From the NCBI RefSeq assembly GCF_030272615.1, contig NC_081411.1, positions 158,574,471-158,638,470 on the forward strand: a stretch of 64,000 nucleotides of DNA, given 5' to 3'. This DNA comes from Cryptomeria japonica (Eukaryota; Streptophyta; Pinopsida; Cupressales; Cupressaceae). Below the pieces are notes generated by a model. The model ran no database searches. It was not told the origin of the DNA and saw nothing but the letters and a program-made list of their open reading frames with translations. The translations under genes and the position numbers were made by a program. Position 1 is the stretch's first letter. Each line of letters starts with the position of its first letter. Shown here piece by piece: positions 38,000 through 48,439 of this stretch.

Positions 38000-38500
38000 T
38001 GATGTGTTTTAAAACACAACATATTTCCAAAACATGTGTTTCAAAACATTATTTTAGCACACTTTGTTTCAAAAATGTACTTTGTTTTTTAACCCAAGCT
38101 TCCATTGTATTGTTGGACAACTAGACTAAAACAATTATAACCTTTTACTTCTCTTTCATAAATATTTCACTTTTAAGTAAATGTTTGGAAATTTTATATT
38201 GTAATGGTTTTCTTTTCTATCTTGGTTTCAAATCACATTATGTTGCAAAACTCAATATTTTTCAGCACATGTTATCTTTCAAAATACCTTGTGTTTTAAA
38301 ACACGATGTGCTTTTAAAACACAATGTGTTTAAAACATGATGTTTTTCCAAAATATATTGTGTCTCCAAACACTTTGTATTTTAAAAAAAAATGTGTTTC
38401 CAAATACACTTTGTTTCAAAACATACTATGTTTTTCTAACCTACATTTCCATCGTATTGTTGGACAACTAGACTAAAACAATTGTAACTTTTTGCTTCTC
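38000..38500 (+). repeat. AAAACACAATGTGTTTT-motif array, copy 1
   Basis: A degenerate series of CAAAACACA.TGTGTTTTAAAAC-type strings spaced 20-25 bases apart, many close to palindromic. A sentence-like unit, TGTTGGACAACTAGACTAAAACAATT, occurs twice, at about 38113 and 38459. The same motif and unit recur at 42860-43030 and 60640-61045. Confidence 0.8.
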
Positions 38501-39899
38501 TTTCATATGGTAAACATATTTGTCACTGTGAATTCTCCTTCAAAATTGACCCTATTCACCTGAAGAGCAATGTCAACCATTCCAACAGTTGAAGAGATTG
38601 TGGTGAAGCCACAATCTTCCTCTGTGTTTGAGAGGGGCACCTCCCTCATATGATAGGGGTATTTAAGATTTTTGTGTACTTTTAACCTGAAAGTACATAA
38701 AGGAGAAAACATAACACTAAAAAGAAATAAATATAGAAACCTGAGCAATAGACATACGAACATCGACTGAGATTTCTCAACATTTGCAACAAATTATATA
38801 GGGGAGTTTATATCATAATATGCTTAGCCATGAGGTGGTAGTAAAGAAAAATGACAAATCTCAACATACGCAGAGATAAGATACTTCAACTTATTCAAAC
38901 TAAGATACCAAAGGTTGCTTGTGTATCATCACATCAATTGTACAAATCACATATGCTCTTAAAGACTACCAATTTGACATATGAGAAATCAGAAATGATA
39001 ACACATGAATACATTTAAAACACATGAAAGAAGATGTATTCTTCATTATCCTTTTGGAAATACACAAGCCCAAAAAAATACAAATAGTCTTGTATCTATA
39101 GGCTTCACAAGATAACCGCCAAGTAACTACCCTGTAACTACCCAAAGAACTACCTTTTTGAAAATGCATTGCTTTTGAAAATAACAAACTTTTCATGGTT
39201 AGGATTTTCATCATTTTTGTGTAAATAACATTCATTTTCTAACCCTACTTATAATAAGCAACAAAAGTCACATTTTTCAAAAAGGTAACTTAAAACCCAT
39301 AAATTTGAAGAAAGAATAAGCTATTAGTTTTTCTGAGGTATCCATTATGTCTTTCACCCAATCCACAACTCACACGCTCAAACTCAAGGGCTATCAATTA
39401 ACCACCCGTCCTCAATGGAAGTGCACATTGCCAAAAAGTTGAACCTTCACTGCACCAAATTTATTTAGAAACTCTAGACAAAGTCTGAGTAGGAACATAA
39501 CTTTATATCTTCATTTATTCCTTGTGTAAAGGATCATCCCTTTTATTTCCGTGACACCACTTGATTCAAAATTTACCTGGACCAACTAATACCCATTTGT
39601 AGAATGTATTACCACTTTATACTTGAATAGTGACTGCAATAAGTTGTGATCATAATATATAAGTTGTTCGATGGGCATTCAACTTGAGAATAGTGTTGCG
39701 GAAACTAAGGTGCACGAAGCATAAACTCTCAAATACATAAAGGATACAATTATACATTGTGCCTGGATGAAGCACCTTGTAGCCCTCTTTCTTCTTCTTT
39801 GCATCTTATCTAAACATGAAACATTTTAACTAAAATCTACGGCATTCATATCTAATCTCACAATACGATGCAAATTAGTCATTCGGTTTGGCTTTCTTA
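38501..39899. other. no gene recognised
   Basis: AT-rich DNA. A short minus-strand frame at 38503-38763 has no recognisable domain and no partner in the window. Nothing else is supportable. Confidence 0.4.
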
Positions 39900-40890
39900 T
39901 CATTTTTCAGCAAATGAATCTGATCTATATTTTGTAGAAGAGATATGGTGTTTACATCTACAACCTCTATAGGTTCAATCCTGCACAATCAGATACCTCT
40001 TTATTTTCCGCATCTATCAATGATCTATATTGAATCTTCACAAGCCGATATGACATTTATCTCTACATTATCAATGATGCATGAAAACTTAGAAAAATAC
40101 ATCATTTTGATGATATCTTCAATCTCTTGTACGCATTGTCATTGAAAACATTCATCATATGAGATAATGTTGAGATGTGTTCCACCGCATTTCGTTAATT
40201 CAAATCTCTGAAATCTTTATATTCTGCAGTCAATTCATTTCATTCATTAAACCGACCTCTTTCAATCCATTTTGTCAAACTTCGCACGTGCTATTGATGA
40301 TTCCACATTTCACACATGATTTATATTTTGTTGAGGTATTTTGTCCAACAGATCAACGCTTTTTCTATGCTTCCATATTTTTCTTGAGCAACTCTAACCT
40401 TTGCCATGCTTCATTATTTGCAGCTACTCAGGCACATGACATGGATTGGGTCAGGATTCTACGATTTGCATCTATGTGCCAAACAATCTGCAGCGTTGGT
40501 TGCAATCATGTTTTACAAAGCCATCTTAAACTCGGTGATGTAACTACGGTTTGCAACATTACAAAGCAATCAACAACTTTGTCATATGTGTATGGATTGC
40601 ACGTCGTCTTCCAAAGCAATTGCAACAGCAACATCTGGTGAAGCCTCTTTATCTTTTACGCATTGATGAAAGTCCATAACCTGTTAAAAGTTCCCACTTT
40701 AATATCATAGAATTCGGTCTTACATCTGTATTGACCATTTCTTTAATGTGTACGATCTGCACTACAAAATGTAATTTCTTTAGTACATTGTGTCAAGCAA
40801 TTCACTTGAGTAAGCTCCACGTTATGCATACAAGTCTACCAAAGCACCTGCAACTACACAACTGACAAAATTCCTCTATCCTCTGCGGAT
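39900..40890 (+). other. old repeat-like DNA with TTCCATATTTT / TCTGCA strings
   Basis: Somewhat less AT-rich than its surroundings, with loosely repeated strings such as ATGCTTCCATATTTTTC, TTTTGTCAAAC and ATCTGCA, which also occur in the tandem pair at 41690-41920. The plus frame 40177-40641 is open for 154 codons but shows no domain I know. I do not call it a gene. Confidence 0.4.
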
Positions 40891-41510
40891 TGATGAATGT
40901 CGTGACAGGTTTGAAGGCTTTTACCTTTGATTACCGGGCAAAGAGGGTGTAATGCTAATTCAACACGCATGGTTTCGGGACCCCATACACCGAATCATGG
41001 ATAGGGACTACTTTTTCACTCATACACTAGATGACTGAATTTCGTGATTGATTAGGCAGTGTTTATGATTAAGCTTCACCAAGTGAGGAGTCTGAGTCGA
41101 ATGGTGAGAGTTCCCTTTCGGAATCTCTATTGTTTGTTCTACCCATAGCACACATCCCCGAGCCCACTTCATCAATAGTCCATATCCGATCTTTGTACAC
41201 AGGCATTTGGAGCGAGCATAGTCAGTCGCAATAGCGCGGTTCAGTATTCGCTGTCGTATATTCTAGGAACATAGATAGAGACCCTTATTGACTGAGCTCC
41301 GCTCCACATGCTTTGACCCGCTCTTCATTCATACTCACCTCGTTTTCCTACCGTTGGAACCTGCCGATGAATGGAAAAAACACAAGTCCTCTGAGGCCGA
41401 GGTGTCATCAATAGATTGCATCACCCGTGGGTACCCGCGAGGCCATGACTTAACGCGAACCTCTATGGTTGTCATGTCTAAACTTCCATATTCTGCAATA
41501 TTTTAGCCAC
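40891..41510. other. GC-richer island, origin unknown
   Basis: Base composition here is close to balanced, against about 30 percent GC or less around it, and the style resembles neither the LINEs nor the satellite-like repeats. A short plus frame (41288-41506) contains FIHTHLVFLPLEPADEWKKHK but I cannot assign it. Possibilities are an organelle-derived insertion, an LTR fragment or unique host DNA. Confidence 0.4.
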
Positions 41511-41654
41511 GATTTACATGTGAGTCAACCATGTGATTCTGTCAAACACTTGCATCATTCATTGCCCTCCTCCCACGATCGGATAATGTTTACCATGATG
41601 CAAATATTGCAGTCATATATATATATATATAATTCCCTGGGAAGATAGTTCGTT

Positions 41655-41950
41655 GAGGCATTCTGTCAAATGGTTTGCATCTTATCTACGCCTTCCACAT
41701 TTTGCATACATGTTTGCATTTCACGACATGTATATGCTTCATGCTTCCACAATCTGCATTATGCAACCTTCTGTCAAACACTTCACACGTATTGTCTATG
41801 AAATCACATTCTTTGAAACGTTATGTCAGCCAGTCCACTTGCCTTTGCTATGCCTTCCATATTTTGCATACATTTTAACAACTCACGGCATGTCTATGCT
41901 TCCATAATCTGCAGTGCAGTTATGTCTACCAGTGCAGTATTGTGGTGTAG
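41655..41950 (+). repeat. imperfect tandem pair, about 160 bp
   Basis: CCTTCCACATTTTGCATACAT at about 41691 recurs as CCTTCCATATTTTGCATACAT at about 41852, each followed by ACGACATGT/ACGGCATGT and CTTCCA.AATCTGCA. A (TA)n run lies just upstream at 41615-41631. Confidence 0.75.
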
Positions 41951-42033
41951 TCTTGTTTCCATATTTTTCATACTATGTAATGCCATGAGACTGCATTTCA
42001 TTTGAGCATTTTCTTTTCAACTCTTATGAAGAA

Positions 42034-42213
42034 GGTTAAGAATGCTCCAAAACAAAACATTTCTAACCTTTTTCACAAAGCTGGCCCACACAAGGTTAGG
42101 AAATAAGGTTAGAGATGCTCTGTTTTAGAGCATTCTTATCCTTTTTTTTCTTTTTTCCTTTTTGAGGTTATGAATTTTGGTTAAGTATGTTCGAAAACGG
42201 AGCATTCTTAACC
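42034..42213. mobile_element. foldback / MITE-like inverted repeat, about 180 bp
   Basis: GGTTAAGAATGCTCC at 42034-42048 is matched perfectly by its reverse complement at 42199-42213. A third, inner arm (AGAGCATTCTTATCC, 42127-42141) can also pair with the first. TAACCT/AGGTTA strings inside add to the hairpin. No clear target duplication, so a MITE identity is an inference. Confidence 0.55.
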
Positions 42214-42829
42214 ATTTTCTTTCAAAGGTTATGATTTTGATCTTATGAGCCATCAACCATGAAGGAGAACAAAGGAGAAATGGAAATGACCATTTTAGAC
42301 AACTTTTTCCCACAAATGACCAGAATAATAAAACAATTTTAAATATTAAATTTTTCTTTTGAAAAATAATTTAAATATTTTCAATTTAATGCCCAAGCTT
42401 AGGAAAAATGGCCATAACTTTCAAATGCTAGGGAATTAGACTCTGAATTTGAAACACGCGTTGATAGTGGGGAAATGAGTCAACATCGTCATTTATTCCT
42501 CATGAAGAAACCTATGATGAGATATTTTAATCATTTTTGGGCGAGTGACATCAAAATTTGAAAGTTTAATATATGATAAACTATGAACTGGGTTCAGACG
42601 AAAATTAGTCACATGACACAAAATGATTCTTAAAACTTGTCTATCAAATTATTTCTATCAATTCTTGCTAATTTATGAAATTCATCCATTTATCATATTT
42701 TGACTCGCAATGACCTTGGATCATGTGTTCACTTATTACGTATAGACACATATTTGGGCCTTCATTCAACGCTGGGACAAATTTGAAGTTCAAATTTTAG
42801 GTAAGCCAAATATGGGGGCAACACATATA
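42214..42829. other. no gene seen
   Basis: AT-rich DNA without recognisable structure, between the foldback element and a composite repeat copy. Confidence 0.4.
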
Positions 42830-44420
42830 TAGTTCAACTTTTACTAAATGTTAAAAAAAATTATATTATAATGGTTTATTTTTTGTCTTGGTTTCAAAAC
42901 ACACTATGTTGCAAAACTCACTATTTTTCAAAATACATTGTGTTTAAAAATATTGTTTCAGAATACAATTTATTTTAAAATACACCATATTTTTCTAACT
43001 CAAATTCTCATTGTATTGTTGGATAGTTAGGCTAAAATAATTATAAATTTTTTCCATCCTACACAAGCTTATATATGAAGTTCTATGTTTAACAACAAAT
43101 TGGTTTTTCCAACCTTCAAAAACTTACATAATGGTTGGTAAGATGTATTTTTTTTAATTTGATGTTATCTCAAATTAAAGGTTGGATATCACAACCTTCC
43201 TCTTCAGGTAAAAGACTAATGTGCACCTCAAGAGGATTTCATTATACATATGATGTTTTAGGTTTAACAACACAATTTGTTTAGAATCCTACACAAACTT
43301 AGTTCATGGTTGTTAAGATGTACTTTTTTCTCTCATTTGTGGCACCACTTAGAATCAAATTAAGTTGAATAAAAATTTTAATATATTTTTTATATAGATC
43401 AAATCCAATATAGGATTTGGGCATTCACACATTGTTTGAAAACATGATGGTTTTAATATATTGAGTTTTGTGAATGTGTGTTGTATGACAATCACATACA
43501 ACTAGGCAAGAAACATTGAACACAATTAAATGTAGTGTGTTTGTGTTCAATTTATGCACTTTTAGATAATTCTACATGTAACATCATAAATTCAAATAGA
43601 CAATATCAAGTTTTGGAAAGTCAATGTGGTTGTCAATATGCACTCAATTAGTGTCACTAAAGTCTTCAATACCATGAACTTTGAATGCGCTATACAAAAA
43701 ATTATCACTACATTACCTATCAATTCATTATCGATGAACCATTTGATGTGTATTTCAACTCAACATTACATATATTTCCAAAGGGTTCCCATCATAAAAT
43801 ACTTGATAAGATGGTGTATTTTTGTATTTTCATGGTGAAATTAAGTTGTGGATTACAATCACATGTTGTACTATCAAATATCCCTATTAATATTCAAAAT
43901 GATCCCCCAACCACACATATCCATTTGCAATATGTTTTACGATCAACACTGAATCAACATCGTTAATCATAGAGCAAAAGAGTTTATTGTTGAAAGAAAG
44001 GGCCTTTTTTATGAGTGGTATGCATAAAGATGAAACAATCCTTTCAATTATTATTAAACAAAATGGACCAAAACTGAACAAATGTATTGCATAGAGATCA
44101 AATCAACTATAGGATTCGGTCATTGACATATTATTTGGAAACATAAGATGTTTCAATATGTCTAGTATATTAAAATTGTGTTATACAATATTCACATATA
44201 ACCTAGCAAGAAACATCTCACAACTCAATACATTATGCTTGTTAAATATATGTAATTTCAAAGAATTCAAGATGTAGCATCACAAACTAAAATAGGCAAT
44301 ATTGACTATTAGACAACTTCATGTGTTTGTCAATGTGCACCCCAATTAGTGTCAATGAACTTTTCACTACCATGAACTTTGAACACACTTAACAACAATT
44401 TACTATTATCTTTCCTATCT
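42830..44420 (+). repeat. composite repeat family, copy M2
   Basis: Order of parts: motif array (about 42860-43000) with the TATTGTTGGA unit near 43013, then about one and a half 177-bp-type modules with anchors AAGTTCTATGTTT at 43078 and ATGTTTTAGGTTT at 43253, then a 280-bp-type module region (about 43560-44050) with GATCCCCCAACCACAC and GTATGCATAAAG, and a partial second pass to 44420. The same order is seen at 60640-62960. Non-coding. Confidence 0.75.
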
Positions 44421-44512
44421 ATATTGTAATAACCCACTTAACTTAACCCAAAATATCAATTGATTTCTTATTCTTACTTATTCTTAGTTGTGTTTGATTC
44501 AATCACATACTC

Positions 44513-44711
44513 AGGTACATCTATCCAAATGAGGTAGGCATCCATCCAACTGGGATGGGCATCTAACTATATGAGTTAGGCATCTAACCATATGAGACTA
44601 CGCATCTAACCATACAAGTTAGGAATCTATCCATATGAGACAAGAGGTTTCATCTATCGAATCCGGGATAGGCATCTACCTAAACAAGGTAGGCATCTAT
44701 TCATAAGAATA
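44513..44711 (+). repeat. 21-22-bp tandem repeat
   Basis: Units resembling TTAGGCATCTAACCATATGAG start near 44536, 44558, 44578, 44600 and 44621, with two more at 44670 and 44691 after a small interruption. The core AGGCATCTA is well kept, the second half varies. Not coding. Confidence 0.85.
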
Positions 44712-46213
44712 GGATATGCTTTAGCCAAAGACTTTATACTCATCGGGACCATCTGATTCCTAAGCCACTCTCTAAATAATCGCTCCCCTTCTAGGAGTGC
44801 ACCGAGGTCACTGTCCTTAGGAGTATTAAAATAATTACATAAACAAGCTTGAGTTCTGCCTCAGAATTTGGCCTAAAGCCTCGGAACATCAATGGAATTT
44901 ATATGAGATTCCTTCTGAGTATGCATTGAATTAATTTTAACCTTTCAATTAGTATTTGTACCATTTTATTAAAAGACCAAGGAGCTTCGAGAAACAACTA
45001 CTCACCCATAATGAAATCCTAATCCCCATCCCCGAATGCCTAAGTACAAGGGGCAACTTCATCCCTAGATTGCCTACATATCTATTTTGGCACAGGATCA
45101 AGGTTTAAAGTATTTAGTTCTCATTTCTAACTATGGTTTAATGTAAACTATTTGGTGGGTACGCAACCCTTTCTAGGGTCAATGTACAAGACAGTTTCTC
45201 GGTAGTTGCTACCCATGATGGCAACTCTATAGAAAAAAGGCACAAGATGGCCTTATGCTTGTGGCCTAAAATAACTAAGTCCTATTTCCTATCAAATGTG
45301 TCACCCTTAAATCATTATCATTTTTTCAAATCATCAAGATAAAATAAATTTCCAAATTCATAACACACAACCAGACCCTAATGGGGTTTTCAAAGGTTTA
45401 ATTGAGTGGATGCAAATTCATTTAAAATTTATCTTTTTATATTATTGATCCAAGGGGAATTACCCACCCCTTGAATTTTAACTTCAAAATGACCCTTATT
45501 TATCACCAACAATTTAGAGGGATGATGCCACAGAAGTCATTGTTGTAGCTTTATAAAACATTAAGTGCAGTAGTTCAACATGACAAAATTACCTGTAAGT
45601 GTAACCTAGAGGCACCATAGATACTGAACACTACTAAGGTTTTTGATTTCAACTCCTATTGTTTAGTTGTCTATTGAAGAATCTAACTTGAATTCATGAA
45701 AAAATTTAAGCAAAGAAATATACTAATACAACTTTAAAAATAAACTATTATATACAAGGAATTATCGCTCGAAATTAAAAATGAAAGGAACATAACAAAT
45801 CAACCACTTTGGAATAGTATTTTCTTAAAATTATGATAATAATTAAAACTTTTAAACTTGAACTAAATACATGAAGTACTAATTGCTTGGAAACTATGAT
45901 ACTTTTAAAGATAACTTATGAAAATGACTTGATTTATTTGCTAGGCATAATTGCTTTGGAACAAACTATTACACATTAAGTATGAATCCTAGTACTGATT
46001 TGCTTGAAATAAAATTAAATGACTGAATAGTAAGACTTTGGAAATGAATTTTTACACATACTTGCTTGAAGTAAAAAGTATTTGATAATAAGCCCAACTA
46101 ATTCTTCCATATGAAGTAACATAAATTTAATCTACAAATGATAACGTTACTTTAAATATGAATCCCAATACTTGAAAGGTACTAAATTGATTGAAATAAA
46201 ATTTAAATTATCA
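44712..46213. other. AT-rich host DNA, no gene
   Basis: This is the DNA into which LINE B inserted. It continues after 55299. It has loosely repeated strings, for example ACTTTGGAAATG at about 46036 and 46223 and TGCTTGAA or TTGAAATAAA, suggesting an old degenerate repeat. No gene. Confidence 0.45.
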
Positions 46214-46234
46214 AATAATAATACTTTGGAAATG
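46214..46234 (+). other. LINE B target-site duplication, 5' copy
   Basis: A 21-bp stretch beginning AATAATAATACTTTG and ending GGAAATG. The identical 21 bp occur at 55279-55299. The next base differs on each side (C here, G there), so the match ends exactly at the LINE 5' end. Confidence 0.92.
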
Positions 46235-46261
46235 CAAAGCCTCTATTTTATGAATTAATTA

Positions 46262-48439
46262 ATGGCTCTGCAAGAGAAATACTGTCACAATGTCTATGTG
46301 ACATCTAATCTGCTATTGAGTTCTCCATATGGCAACTTTCTGGGCTTCGGGAATAGATTTTCTGTTCTTTCTAGCAGTCACTGGGAAGATGGCCTTATCT
46401 TTGCAACAACAAAAACTCAGGAACAATAGACCTTCTTCACGAAAACCAAATATTCACTGATAGAGATGGGAAGGGCTCCCCCTCCTCCCCCATTCATTGA
46501 TGACTGAAAGTGGTAGAAGGCTAGACGCAAGCAACCCAAATGCCTAGCTAGTGGGTCGAATCGTCAGCCATTATGCCATGACCGCCATCCTCTATATTAT
46601 TCAGAGAAGGGTTTTTTAAAACCTACCCATAAAGATAGAACCTTCAACTGGGGAAGCACTCTTCGGCGGAAATATACAGCAAAGACTCTGAGGGGCATGG
46701 AAAACCTTGCTAGTCATTCACTGCAACACCATCAGAATTCAGTGGTGGACAATCATTTTAAGGTTGTCCAATTGAAGCGTCCATCAGCCAAAGAGGATTG
46801 TTCTATGTTAGAAACCCTTGGCCATCACTCTTTCAAGAATCATCACATTTCAAAGGAAGTTAAGCATCCTATGATGGATTTACCTTCAAATCCTCCAGCT
46901 ACTCCTAACGGATTGGTCATTGAAATTGATACCTATACTCAGGCTAAGTATCAAATGCATTGCAACGACCGAATGATCTTTGCTTGGTGGAAAGGATGGG
47001 GGATCCCGTCTGATCAAATTGCTAACTGGGTATCATCTTCTTTCAATAACCAGGTAAAAATTGACATCCTTCCTCATAATTTCTTAGCTATTGAATGTGG
47101 TAATCAGAATTTGAGAAATTCTTTGCCAAACAGGGACATATTAACATTCAAGGGTCTAGGGTTTGATTGCTGGGAATGGCAACCCCTCTTTCTTCCATCT
47201 CAATTCAATTCCTGCATGGTTAATAGAGCAATTTCACTTGAGAAATTTCCTGTAGAATTGTGAAATAATGATTTTTTAAGAATAATAGGCAACAAAATAG
47301 GTAAATCTGTAGAAGTTAAGAAATCAGCCCTAAGCTTCTTTAACCAACTTTTGATCATTAACATGAATATTAACATTAAATCTTTAGAGCCCATAACAAT
47401 TATATGCGATGATTTTTGTTTAACCCTAGAATTACCCTTTTATAATGGTTCTTTTGAATATACTATGCCAAGGAAGATCCCCTCTGAGAAACCTTCCCCT
47501 GAATCTTTTCTCAAGTCTAATGGTGCCCCATTCAGATTTGTGGAAGGAGGGGGTTTTACCTTTGAGGGCTTTAAGAATAATATTAACACTAATCATCTTA
47601 CTGCGAACCTATGTCCTCATAGCTCCCCTATTAAGACCTCTCGCTCCCCTCTTCCTCCATTACCAACTATTAATCCACCTATAGTTGACTCTTTTCTTAG
47701 GGATCGAGACCTGGAAGAGGGTGAAATTAGTGAGTGACTCCCTCAGATAGAGCAGCTCAGATTGACAAATATGTCATCATCTATCTCTCTCATCCCACTA
47801 GAGGGGGTGAGTCCCTTGAGGTCTCCCCCTTTAATGGAACTAACCTCCTTTGAGCAATTAGCGGATAAGGATAATCTTTCCCCAGATCCAGGAATGGCAT
47901 CCTTGCATGGTCAACCAATATCTCAAGTCTCATGTATGAAGGCCACTGAGGAGGAAGATGTTCACCCTCCATCTCTGATGGTTGTTTCTGATACAATTAT
48001 AGAATCTAAGAGTGATCGTGTAGCCAGGGAAGTTAACATCATTGCCAATTTTGTGGGGGAATAAATAGTAAATGACCTTATGGATCAACTGGTTGATGAA
48101 ATCTGTGATGATGAGGAATTGGAAAGATAAATGGATCTCTTTGTCAAAAATCTAGTAGATATTGTCAGAGTCGACTTAGAAACAGATGAACTCTTTATAG
48201 CATTAGATAACTTAGAAAATGATAATCCAAACACCCTAGGCATTCTCAGCTCTGATAAAATCAAAGGCTCTCCTGACTGTGCTAAACTTGGTAAGAGAAG
48301 AGGCAGGAGATCCCATGCTGAACTAAGATCTAAGGATGGAGAAGCAAGGGGTCAACTTTTAAAATACCTACTCTTTTTAATGCAGGGGAGGGGAATTTCC
48401 TCCCCACAGAGCCATGAAAATCATAACATGGAATGTTAG
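46262..48439 (+). pseudogene. LINE B ORF1, DUF4283-like (broken)
   Basis: The ATG at 46262 (MALQEKYCHN) matches the MALQ start of copy A, and the frame is the same up to 48439, so all breaks are nonsense changes: near 46427, 46520, 47261, 47735, 48062 and 48128. Conserved parts are FGNRFSVL, FFTKTKYS, IDTYTQAKYQMHCNDRMIF, WKGWGIPSDQIANWV, FLAIECGNQNLRNS, the DUF4283-like FPVEL, NNDFLRIIGNKIGKSVEV, LEEGEISE and LVDEICDDEELER. The stop used in copy A after GEARG is lost here (GGTTAG became GGTCAA), so the frame runs 26 bases into the start of ORF2. Confidence 0.85.

Noticed and set aside
40177-40641. 154-codon plus-strand frame as a host gene
   Set aside because: No domain, Cys/His/Phe-rich by composition, located in loosely repetitive DNA, and no exon signals I could support.
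46510-46600. tRNA-like string (A-box-like TGGCATAATGG and B-box-like GATTCGACCC on minus)
   Set aside because: The boxes are far too close to each other, and the stretch lies inside the aligned ORF1 of LINE B.
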